Both the position numbers and the translations under genes were made by a program. Shown here piece by piece: positions 1 through 5,147 of a DNA stretch of 5,147 nt (the first letter of the stretch is position 1; the number at the start of each line of letters is the position of its first letter). The stretch is from Nitrososphaerota archaeon (GTDB lineage Archaea; Thermoproteota; Nitrososphaeria; Nitrososphaerales; UBA57), in the NCBI GenBank assembly GCA_022572285.1, contig JACZWF010000118.1:1-5147 (forward strand). The letters are read 5' to 3'. The notes below the pieces were generated by a model. The model was given only the letters and a program-made list of their open reading frames with translations. It did no database searches and was not told where the DNA came from.

Positions 1-148
1 AGAGAGGCAACTCCAGAGCTAGAAAGACATAATCTCCAGTCTGAAAGAAGAGAACACCCAAGGCCAGGCTGGAAATCATGAAGACGAGCAGAACAAGAGA
101 CACCTTTGCTCCGAGCAATATGAAGCTCCTACCTCTTGGGCCCTCCAC
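1..148 (-). CDS. Partial membrane protein, N-terminal part only (runs off left edge)
   Basis: Reading the minus strand from a GTG at 148, the frame stays open for 49 codons to the left edge. The peptide begins VEGPRGRSFILLGAKV (initiator read as Met). Residues about 9-33 form a long hydrophobic stretch, preceded by Arg residues at 5 and 7 that suggest an N-terminus inside the cell, and followed by a short polar turn (QTGDY) and more hydrophobic residues. This looks like the first membrane helix of a larger protein. An in-frame TAG at 166-164 limits the upstream extension, and GTG 148 is the only common start codon between that stop and the hydrophobic segment. It lies about 27 bases downstream of the TATA-like box at 171-179, as expected for a leaderless archaeal gene. 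I do not recognise the family. The hydrophobic pattern and promoter spacing argue against a chance frame. Confidence 0.55.
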   Translation of the reverse strand, partial: MEGPRGRSFILLGAKVSLVLLVFMISSLALGVLFFQTGDYVFLALELPL

Positions 149-170
149 GACTACCGCCTCAACCTACTAG

Positions 171-179
171 ATATTAAAT
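171..179. promoter_or_regulatory. TATA-like box, possibly shared by two divergent leaderless genes
   Basis: The AT-rich element ATATTAAAT is centred near 175. Its centre is about 26 bases before the ATG at 201 on the plus strand and about 27 bases before the GTG at 148 on the minus strand. Read on the minus strand it is TTTAATAT, close to the archaeal TATA consensus, and it is preceded by the purine-rich GATGAGA as a possible BRE. On the plus strand the match is weaker and the BRE position (CTACTAG) is not convincing. Spacing supports use in both directions. Which direction dominates is inference. Confidence 0.5.
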
Positions 180-200
180 CTCATCGTGAGATGGAGACTC

Positions 201-569
201 ATGGCGCGCATAAAGATCGAAACGGAGGCAAATGAAGGTGGGGATTCTCTCGAAGCGATATTCCAGCTGCAGAAAGAGTATGTCGGAATGTTGGATTTGA
301 AGAGATATCCTACTGAGGTCGAGAAGCGAATCTCGTCGCTCTGTGTAGCGATCATCCACGAGGCTGTGGAGCTTCAGAGGATGACATCCTGGAAATGGTG
401 GAAAAAAGTTGAAGAATTCGACATTGATCATGCGAAAGAGGAGATTGTTGATCTATGGCACTTCATTGTCCAGGCTTCCACGGAATTGGGTATGGGGCCC
501 TCAGATATTCTCCAAGAGTATAGGAGGAAGAATGAAATAAACCGGGAAAGAGAAAGGAAGGGATACTAG
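201..569 (+). CDS. dUTP diphosphatase, all-alpha (dimeric-type) family
   Basis: The likely reaction is hydrolysis of dUTP to dUMP and diphosphate, which keeps uracil out of DNA and supplies dUMP for thymidylate synthesis. With the ATG at 201 the protein has 122 residues. It shows the metal-binding pattern of all-alpha NTP pyrophosphatases, ExxE followed by ExxD: E54/E57 in HEAVEL and E81/D84 in EEIVDLWHF. The aromatic-basic segment SWKWWKK (63-69) and the downstream DLWHF resemble the dimeric dUTPase family rather than plain MazG, as does the N-terminal IFQLQKEY (20-27). It is short for that family, whose members often exceed 150 residues, so it looks like a minimal core. A GTG at 186 is in frame, but it lies only about 7 bases after the TATA-like box and so would fall upstream of the transcript. 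ATG 201 fits a leaderless start. The gene leads the probable operon. The alternative is a MazG-like enzyme with different nucleotide preference. Confidence 0.8.
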   Translation: MARIKIETEANEGGDSLEAIFQLQKEYVGMLDLKRYPTEVEKRISSLCVAIIHEAVELQRMTSWKWWKKVEEFDIDHAKEEIVDLWHFIVQASTELGMGPSDILQEYRRKNEINRERERKGY

Positions 570-610
570 TCACACCCAAAAGCATCAGATAGCGAGAAAT
601 AGAACTAATC

Positions 611-2044
611 GTGACTACATTCAGATTGGAGAAAAGGATCGAAAAGGATACTTTAGGATCGATGGAAGTACCTTCAGCTGCCTACTACGGGGTACAAACA
701 GCTCGCGCAATACAGAATTTCCCAATCAGTGGTCTCAGAGCTCACCCGAAGTTCATAGAGGCCTACATGCTTCTGAAGAAGGCTGCAGCTATGGTAAACA
801 TGAAGACTGGGCTGCTGTCGGAAAGGCAGGGCAATGCTATAATGGAGGCCGCAGATGACGTTCTCTCAGGAAATCTTCGAGATCAATTCGTCGTCGACGT
901 GTTTCAGATGGGGGCGGGGACCGCGTTCAATATGAATTGCAATGAAGTGCTAGCAAATAGAGCAATAGAACTGCTAGGCGGAAGAATGGGCGCCTATGAG
1001 GTAATCCATCCCAACGACCATGTCAATATGAGTCAATCGACAAATGACACCTATCCGACTGCGATGAGATTGTCTGCTCTTTTGCTCCTTCCAGAATTGG
1101 AGAAGGAGATTGAAGCCCTCTCTATCTCATTGGCAGAGAAAGGAAAGCAATTTGATACTGTCTTGAAGTCCGCAAGAACCCACCTCCAGGACGCCGTACC
1201 CATTAGGCTTGGAGACGAGTTTGTAGCATATTCCGTAGCTATCAAGCGATGCCTTATCTCTATTCGCGCAGCAAAAGAATCTCTCAGAGAGCTTGGAATC
1301 GGAGGGAGTGCCGCAGGGACAGGTCTTAATACACCGACTGGCTACTCAAAACTGATTATCGCAGGTCTTAGCGAAATGCTAGATGGCATGGAGCTTCGAG
1401 AGGCTGAGGATTTGCGCGAAGCGATGCAGAGCCAGAGGTTGATGGCGGAACTCTCATCTTCATTCCGAAATCTCGCTTTGGAGTTAGGACGAATATGCAA
1501 CGACCTCAGACTCCTTTCCTCAGGTCCAATGACAGGCTTCGATGAGATCAGACTTCCACCTCTGGCACCCGGTTCTTCGATTATGCCCGGAAAAATTAAC
1601 CCGTCGATGCTCGAAATGGTCAACATGGTATGCTATCAAATTATAGGTGCCGATACTACAATTTCATATGCTGTCCAAGCCGGACAGCTTGAGTTGAACG
1701 TAATGATGCCAGTGATCGCATATAATATTCTCTTCTCCATGGAAATAATGACTCGGGCGTTGCATGAGTTGCGCACTCGATGTATTGAAGGTCTAGCGGC
1801 GAATCGTGAGAGATGTAGATACCTCTTGGAGAAAAGTTTGGGTTTGGCTACGGCGCTGAATACAATTATTGGATACTCTAAAGCTGCAGAAGTCGCAGCT
1901 GAGGCAAGCAAGTCAGGCCGAACAATAATTGAAATAATTAGAGAAAAGAGGATTCTTTCTGATGACGAAATTAGGCGAGTCTTCGATCCTGTGACTTTGA
2001 CCAGGCCAGGGATCCCGCGAAAGGATATCTCTCAAGAAAGATGA
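611..2044 (+). CDS. aspA: Aspartate ammonia-lyase (aspartase/fumarase superfamily)
   Basis: This enzyme likely converts L-aspartate to fumarate and ammonia in the cytoplasm as a homotetramer. The 477 residues match the usual full length, starting from a GTG whose product enters the family pattern at once (RIEKDTLG, then AYYGVQT). Conserved blocks in order are GAGTAFNMN (101-109), HPNDHVNMSQSTNDTYPTA (133-151), RTHLQDAVP (189-197), GTGLNTP (236-242), NDLRLLSSGP (297-306), GSSIMPGKIN (321-330) and AGQLELNVMMPVI (357-369). By comparison with Bacillus aspartase, S322 in the flexible loop is the catalytic base, while T104, S143-T144-N145, T190-H191, K328 and N330 line the substrate site. STND and QDAVP favour aspartase, since class II fumarases usually have SSND and QDATP. 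The GPMTGF segment recalls archaeal fumarases, so class II fumarase is the main alternative. The stop overlaps the next gene's start by 4 bases. The 41-base gap upstream shows no TATA box or clear ribosome site. Confidence 0.75.
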   Translation: MTTFRLEKRIEKDTLGSMEVPSAAYYGVQTARAIQNFPISGLRAHPKFIEAYMLLKKAAAMVNMKTGLLSERQGNAIMEAADDVLSGNLRDQFVVDVFQMGAGTAFNMNCNEVLANRAIELLGGRMGAYEVIHPNDHVNMSQSTNDTYPTAMRLSALLLLPELEKEIEALSISLAEKGKQFDTVLKSARTHLQDAVPIRLGDEFVAYSVAIKRCLISIRAAKESLRELGIGGSAAGTGLNTPTGYSKLIIAGLSEMLDGMELREAEDLREAMQSQRLMAELSSSFRNLALELGRICNDLRLLSSGPMTGFDEIRLPPLAPGSSIMPGKINPSMLEMVNMVCYQIIGADTTISYAVQAGQLELNVMMPVIAYNILFSMEIMTRALHELRTRCIEGLAANRERCRYLLEKSLGLATALNTIIGYSKAAEVAAEASKSGRTIIEIIREKRILSDDEIRRVFDPVTLTRPGIPRKDISQER

Positions 2045-3516
2045 TTAGAATGGCAAAAGCGAAAGGAAAACGCTCTCAGACATACGGGTTTGACTCATTT
2101 CTCTCTGTATTTACCTGGAGATATGGGAGCGATGTCATGAGGCGAGTATTTTCTGAGGTAAATTATCGTGCAAAATGGAGGGAAATCTGGACGGCTCTGG
2201 CCGAAGCCGAGCTTCGATATGGGCTACTTACAGCGAAGGAGTTTGCTGACATACGAAAGTATTCAGCTGCGGAATACATAGACATCGACAAATCACATCA
2301 AGTCGAGAGAGTGATAGGCCATGACCTGATGGCGGAGATTAGGGTCTTCGTAGGACAAGCTAAGGTAGGTGGAGGAAAGATACACTTGGGGGCGACCTCG
2401 GCAGACATTGAGGATAATGCCGATATTCTAAGGATGCGAGAAGCTTTGGGAATTATTAGAGGGCGGTTGGTTTCATGCCTTTCACTTCTCGGAGAAAAGA
2501 TCCAAAGGTACAAGTCGACCGCATGTATGGGGTGGACACATCTCCAACCCGCTGAACCAACTACAATTGGTTACAGATTTGCAACATATGCCCAAGATTT
2601 GATTTTGGATGTCTCGGGGATAGATTTTCTGTTGGAAAGGATCGCACTGGGCAAAGGAATGAAAGGAGCTGTAGGAACTGCGGCCAGCTACTCGAGACTA
2701 GTCGGAGTGGATCAGTCAAGGGATCTGGAAAAAGAGGTGATGAAAAGGTTAGATTTGAAATCATTTCCGATAACCACGCAGACCTATCCCAGAAAAGTAG
2801 ATTTTCTAATTCTCACTGTTCTAGCTGCGATTGCACAAAGTATCCAGAAGTTTGCGCTGGATATGAGGATTCTGCAGTCACCTCCTTTTGGTGAAGTCTC
2901 CGAGCCCTTTGAACGGCAGCAGGTTGGATCTTCGGCGATGCCCTTCAAGCGGAATCCCGTTCTAGCGGAGAGAGCTAGCTCACTGGGGAGATACGCTTCA
3001 TCAGTGGTGGCGGTGGCTCTAACCAATGCATCAAGCAGTATGCTTGAGCGGACCCTGGATGACTCGGCTAATAGGAGAATAATTATCCCCGAGTCCTTCT
3101 TAGCTGTAGATGAATGCCTTCTTCTTTATTCCAAGATCATTTCTGGAATGAAGATCATGATGAAGAGTGTTGAGAGGAACCTAGAACGCTACGGTAGCTT
3201 CTCACTTCTGGAACCCTTAATGATGGACCTAGTCAAAAGAGGAGAGGATCGACAGCAAGTCCATGAGAGGTTCAGGCGAATTTCGAGGAGGGCATGGACT
3301 GAAGTAGAAAGGGGAATGAGCAACCCGTTAGAACGACTCCTCACTAAGGATACGAAGATGCGCGAGATTTACGGCAACTCCTTTTCAGGTATGCTCGATC
3401 CGAGCGAATACATTGGTGATGCTATATCTAGAACGGACGATTTCTTGAGGGATTCAATCAGACCTCTTGTTGGTAAACGAACAGCTAAGAAAGGCTCGAG
3501 TCGCGGGAGATCCTGA
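2041..3516 (+). CDS. purB: Adenylosuccinate lyase
   Basis: PurB acts twice in purine synthesis, splitting SAICAR to AICAR and adenylosuccinate to AMP, with fumarate released each time. The 491-residue protein carries the full set of family motifs: FTWRYGSDVMRRVFSE (24-39), IGHDLMAE (92-99) with H94, KIHLGATSADIEDNA (113-127), MGWTHLQPAEPTTIGYR (163-179) with the general-acid His167, TQTYPRKVDF (246-255), and the signature loop QVGSSAMPFKRNP (294-306), whose Ser297/298 pair contains the catalytic base. LERTLDDSANRR (335-346) follows. The start ATG overlaps the upstream lyase stop as ATGA, which implies translational coupling. An ATG at 2050 (residue 4) would remove only MIR and cannot be excluded. 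No clear Shine-Dalgarno site precedes either. The protein has a short basic leader and a Lys/Arg/Ser-rich tail (about 479-491), probably disordered. All key residues are present, so it should be active. Confidence 0.93.
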   Translation: MIRMAKAKGKRSQTYGFDSFLSVFTWRYGSDVMRRVFSEVNYRAKWREIWTALAEAELRYGLLTAKEFADIRKYSAAEYIDIDKSHQVERVIGHDLMAEIRVFVGQAKVGGGKIHLGATSADIEDNADILRMREALGIIRGRLVSCLSLLGEKIQRYKSTACMGWTHLQPAEPTTIGYRFATYAQDLILDVSGIDFLLERIALGKGMKGAVGTAASYSRLVGVDQSRDLEKEVMKRLDLKSFPITTQTYPRKVDFLILTVLAAIAQSIQKFALDMRILQSPPFGEVSEPFERQQVGSSAMPFKRNPVLAERASSLGRYASSVVAVALTNASSSMLERTLDDSANRRIIIPESFLAVDECLLLYSKIISGMKIMMKSVERNLERYGSFSLLEPLMMDLVKRGEDRQQVHERFRRISRRAWTEVERGMSNPLERLLTKDTKMREIYGNSFSGMLDPSEYIGDAISRTDDFLRDSIRPLVGKRTAKKGSSRGRS

Positions 3517-3546
3517 CCCGGTAGACAAGAGAATCTCGAAGAGGTC

Positions 3547-3750
3547 ATGTGGCTCTTAGTACAGTGGGTGATACTGACCGCTTTGTCAGTCGCTTTACTA
3601 TCCGCAATTTATAGAATTGTGATTAGGCGAGATTCTCCTCAAGGGGATGAAGGGGAACTCAATCCTACCGGAGGACAGACCTCCGACCGTCATGATCTTC
3701 TAGGCACCGAAAACATAGACAAAAAAGAGAGCGGCGAATCTAGCATTTAG
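3547..3750 (+). CDS. Small single-pass membrane protein, unknown function
   Basis: This is a 67-residue protein with one predicted membrane helix at about residues 2-23 (WLLVQWVILTALSVALLSAI). An Arg pair follows at 27-28 (IVIRRDS), then a hydrophilic, mostly acidic tail of about 40 residues rich in Gly, Asp, Glu and Ser that looks disordered. The charge pattern suggests the N-terminus faces outward and the tail lies in the cytoplasm. There is no cleavage motif, metal site or recognisable domain, and I do not recognise the family. It begins 30 bases after purB and ends 2 bases before the next gene, so it is probably cotranscribed with both. A GAGGT sequence ends one base before the ATG, too close for a normal ribosome site. 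The sharp hydrophobic/hydrophilic division and the tight packing support a real gene, but its short length keeps some doubt. Confidence 0.6.
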   Translation: MWLLVQWVILTALSVALLSAIYRIVIRRDSPQGDEGELNPTGGQTSDRHDLLGTENIDKKESGESSI

Positions 3751-3752
3751 TT

Positions 3753-4322
3753 ATGAGAGTCCATCTGGAAAAGCGTGGTATCAGGGCGATGGGCATCGCC
3801 GAATCCAGCCGACCCTTGGGAACAAAAAAATCAATTCTATGTTCGATAGTGATGAGAAGTGATTTAATTATTGATGGTTGTATTTTTGGCCACGCTACGG
3901 TTGGCGGGAATGATTCTACAGAGAACATAATAACTATGTTCAACAACTTGAAGAGGAAAGATATCAATCTCATAATGATCTTGGGCTCCATCATTAGCCA
4001 TTATAATGTGATTGATGGGGACAAGATTGCCGAAGAGACAGGAATTCCTCTTGTTGCCATAACTTTCAAGAATTCTATGGGGATAGATTCGAGCTTCCGA
4101 GAACGATTTCCTGATTGGCAAGAGAAACTAAAAATGTACGATAGGATACGAGATAGACAACGGGTCAAATTAGCAACGGGTTATTCTGTTTACCTAAGAC
4201 CGTCTCTGATTTCAATAGAGGATGCCAGAAAAACAGTAGAGAAATTTACCCTACAGGGAGCGCTACCCGAACCACTGCGAGTTGCAAGGTTGGTTGCAAG
4301 GGCAAGAGCGTCCGATAACTAA
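3753..4322 (+). CDS. Endonuclease dU homologue (DUF99/UPF0215 family)
   Basis: This 189-residue protein matches the archaeal DUF99 family from end to end. Motifs are RGIRAMGIAES (8-18), VMRSDLIIDGCIFGHATVGG (33-52), STENII (55-60), RKDINLIMILGSIISHYNVID (68-88), TGIPLVAITF (96-105), LATGYSVYLRP (140-150) and the C-terminal PEPLRVARLVARA (172-184). The family has an RNase H-like fold related to endonuclease V and is named endonuclease dU in current family databases. The expected role is nicking DNA at or near deoxyuridine. The acidic residues E17, D37 and D41 are candidate metal ligands, but I assign them by position, not by a known structure. The ATG lies 2 bases after the previous stop, and the family N-terminus begins a few residues later, supporting this start. 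The gene ends with tandem stops (TAA then TAG). It is the last gene of the run and meets the cupredoxin gene tail to tail. Confidence 0.88.
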   Translation: MRVHLEKRGIRAMGIAESSRPLGTKKSILCSIVMRSDLIIDGCIFGHATVGGNDSTENIITMFNNLKRKDINLIMILGSIISHYNVIDGDKIAEETGIPLVAITFKNSMGIDSSFRERFPDWQEKLKMYDRIRDRQRVKLATGYSVYLRPSLISIEDARKTVEKFTLQGALPEPLRVARLVARARASDN

Positions 4323-4334
4323 TAGGAAACGCGG

Positions 4335-4811
4335 TCATTCTCCCGCAGGTCCGACTACGATAATTGTGCCCCTCATCCATGGATGAGGTTCACAGTGATA
4401 TTTGTACTCTCCCGGGGATGTAAAAAGAAACGTGAAGGTATCGTCGATGTCTAGAAAGTTGGATCTCGAAGCAGCGTCAGCGAAATCTTCGGGAGAACCC
4501 GGGTCTGCGGTTACTGTATGCAGAACTGAATCTTGACTTAACCAGACCACACTGTTATCGACTCCAAGGGTAACCGTAGGCTCCTGAGGAACAAAGTTCT
4601 CCTGCTGGTCGATATTGATGGACCCCTCGACGATTAGAACTTGAAGGGACCCGGGTGGAGAGAGGAATTCTTCAGGGATCTGCTCACCGGCTCCGGCTAA
4701 AGGAAGGTATACAAATTGATAGAAAACGATAGTGGCACCAACCGCGACGATTAGAACGAGAGTGAGAGGTCCTGCCAAGCTTAATGCTGAGTTCCTCCCA
4801 CGTTGTTTCAT
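4335..4811 (-). CDS. Membrane-anchored cupredoxin (plastocyanin-like blue copper protein)
   Basis: A type 1 copper protein, probably carrying electrons at the outer face of the membrane. With the ATG at 4811 it has 158 residues: a basic start (MKQRGR), one hydrophobic anchor at about 10-35, a linker, and a cupredoxin domain at about 55-155. The copper ligands are visible: H98 in VLHTVTAD, then C140, H143 and M146 in YHCEPHPWM. The preceding SPGEYKYHC and following RGTIIVV are typical of the fold. A longer frame opens at TTG 4862 with another ATG at 4835, but a TATA box at 4842-4835 lies about 27 bases before ATG 4811, and that start puts the basic residues directly before the helix, so I prefer it. 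There is no lipobox, so the helix is likely an uncleaved anchor. The redox partner cannot be told from this window. Similar proteins are abundant in ammonia-oxidising archaea. Confidence 0.9.
   Translation of the reverse strand: MKQRGRNSALSLAGPLTLVLIVAVGATIVFYQFVYLPLAGAGEQIPEEFLSPPGSLQVLIVEGSINIDQQENFVPQEPTVTLGVDNSVVWLSQDSVLHTVTADPGSPEDFADAASRSNFLDIDDTFTFLFTSPGEYKYHCEPHPWMRGTIIVVGPAGE
4371..4388. repeat. Perfect 18-base palindrome inside the cupredoxin copper loop
   Basis: CCTCATCCATGGATGAGG is its own reverse complement. It covers exactly the codons for Pro-His-Pro-Trp-Met-Arg (residues 142-147), including two copper ligands, about 35 bases before the stop. The core is partly forced by the fixed Trp and Met codons; the flanking codons extend the symmetry. 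Any role in mRNA folding or termination is speculation. Confidence 0.9.
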
Positions 4812-4834
4812 CAGATTCGATCGGACGCCGTTCA

Positions 4835-4842
4835 TAATATAA
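4835..4842 (-). promoter_or_regulatory. TATA box for the cupredoxin gene
   Basis: On the minus strand the sequence is TTATATTA, preceded by the purine-rich AAGAAAGC, which fits a BRE. Its centre is about 27 bases upstream of the ATG at 4811, consistent with a leaderless transcript. This spacing decides the start codon against the two in-frame upstream candidates at 4862 and 4835. Confidence 0.65.
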
Positions 4843-5000
4843 GCTTTCTTGAAATCTAACAAACCGCCGTACAGAGGAGGGAGGGGGACAAAAGGATTAC
4901 TCGTAATTCAGAGATTCGAGGGAGAGGATGTTCAGAAAGCTTTTTCTTCCGCATACTTTCTGATTCAATCCGCAGTGCTATTGGAGAGCCCATCAATGTA

Positions 5001-5008
5001 TTTATATC
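5001..5008 (+). promoter_or_regulatory. TATA box for the right-edge gene
   Basis: TTTATATC closely matches the archaeal TATA consensus. Transcription would start near 5030, leaving a leader of about 22 bases before the GTG at 5053. This differs from the leaderless arrangement of the other promoters here. The leader holds GGAG at 5037-5040, about 12 bases before the start, a weak and distant ribosome-site candidate. Confidence 0.6.
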
Positions 5009-5052
5009 GACGGGAGGCCCGATTGTCATATTCCTGCGGAGCGTGTTGACCG

Positions 5053-5147
5053 GTGGCAGATAACGAGGAAAAGCCGAAATCTGAACAGCAGCCTGCTTCT
5101 CCTCCAGCTCAGAAACAAAACGCACCTCCGGCCCCGAAGCCAACACC
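5053..5147 (+). CDS. Partial CDS with Pro/Ala/Lys/Gln-rich N-terminus (runs off right edge)
   Basis: From a GTG at 5053 the frame is open for 31 codons to the right edge. The peptide begins MADNEEKPKSEQQPASPP and continues in the same low-complexity style, rich in Pro, Ala, Lys and Gln, with no hydrophobic segment. Such disordered charged leaders precede many archaeal cytoplasmic proteins, so the function cannot be told from this fragment. An in-frame TGA at 5047-5049 lies just upstream, so GTG 5053 is the first possible start. The strong TATA box at 5001-5008 in the correct orientation supports a real gene. Confidence 0.6.
   Translation, partial: MADNEEKPKSEQQPASPPAQKQNAPPAPKPT

Larger units (their letters stand above)
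4812..5052. other. Divergent intergenic region between cupredoxin and the right-edge gene
   Basis: This 241-base stretch separates two divergent genes and carries a TATA box for each. Frames of about 65-95 codons cross it on both strands, but they lack any recognisable domain or membrane pattern, and one overlaps the start of the right-edge gene antisense, so I do not call them. It contains a short inverted repeat at 4896-4907 (ATTAC-TC-GTAAT), a possible regulator site, and AGAAAGCTT in opposite orientations at 4841-4849 and 4935-4943. The second copy runs into five T residues, which could be a weak archaeal termination signal. No tRNA or other RNA gene was seen. Confidence 0.5.

Noticed and set aside
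186..200. Upstream GTG start at 186 adding five residues to the dUTPase
   Set aside because: It lies only about 7 bases after the TATA-like box, so it would not be within the transcript, and the five extra residues carry no family motif.
570..610. Possible separate promoter for the aspartase gene
   Set aside because: No TATA-like element lies about 26 bases before GTG 611, and the short gap is better explained by cotranscription with the dUTPase.
3849..3855. GTGATGA resembling the C box of an archaeal C/D guide RNA
   Set aside because: It is inside the endonuclease dU coding region and no D box (CTGA) follows at a suitable distance.
4281..4301. Direct repeat of GTTGCAAGG (4281-4289 and 4293-4301)
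   Set aside because: It encodes the repeated Val-Ala-Arg of the conserved DUF99 C-terminus (RVARLVARA), so protein constraint explains it.
4849..5049. Plus-strand frame of 66 codons in the divergent intergenic region
   Set aside because: It begins inside the opposite gene's promoter, spans the TATA box at 5001-5008, and shows no domain, membrane segment or ribosome site. It is probably a chance frame.
4856..5146. Minus-strand frame of 96 codons covering the intergenic region and the start of the right-edge gene
   Set aside because: It is antisense to a gene with a strong promoter, its composition is not protein-like, and I see no TATA box or motif for it in the window.

Overview
The window reads as a piece of an archaeal chromosome. 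The evidence is a complete gene of the archaeal DUF99/UPF0215 (endonuclease dU) family, TATA-like boxes about 26-27 bases upstream of start codons (the leaderless pattern), few recognisable Shine-Dalgarno sites, and a membrane-anchored cupredoxin with the HPWM copper loop common in Nitrososphaerota (Thaumarchaeota) and haloarchaea. The balanced base composition and the cupredoxin make a Nitrososphaerota-like lineage my best guess, but nothing here fixes the phylum.

Layout. Positions 1-148 (minus strand) hold the start of a membrane protein that runs off the left edge. It diverges from a plus-strand run of five tightly spaced genes: a compact all-alpha (dimeric-type) dUTPase (201-569), an aspartase/fumarase-family lyase, most likely aspartate ammonia-lyase (611-2044), adenylosuccinate lyase PurB (2041-3516, overlapping the previous gene by 4 bases), a 67-residue single-pass membrane protein of unknown function (3547-3750), and the endonuclease dU homologue (3753-4322). 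A cupredoxin gene on the minus strand (4335-4811) converges on the end of this run, with 12 bases between the stop codons. A 241-base divergent intergenic region follows, with a TATA box for each direction. The window closes with the start of a plus-strand gene whose N-terminus is rich in Pro, Ala, Lys and Gln (5053 to the right edge).

How the genes may work together. The five-gene run looks like one operon: gaps are -4 to 41 bases, and I see a convincing promoter only in front of the dUTPase. Two themes run through it. The first is deoxyuridine control: the dUTPase would keep dUTP out of DNA, and the endonuclease dU homologue would cut DNA where dU is present. The second is fumarate and nucleotide metabolism: the two adjacent lyases belong to the same superfamily and both release fumarate, one from aspartate (with ammonia) and one from SAICAR or adenylosuccinate in purine synthesis. 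The cupredoxin is a separate transcription unit and probably an electron carrier on the outer face of the membrane.

I found no RNA gene, mobile element or CRISPR array. The most notable points are one AT-rich box placed to serve two divergent leaderless genes, the dUTPase/endonuclease dU pairing in one probable operon, and an undescribed small membrane protein inside it.
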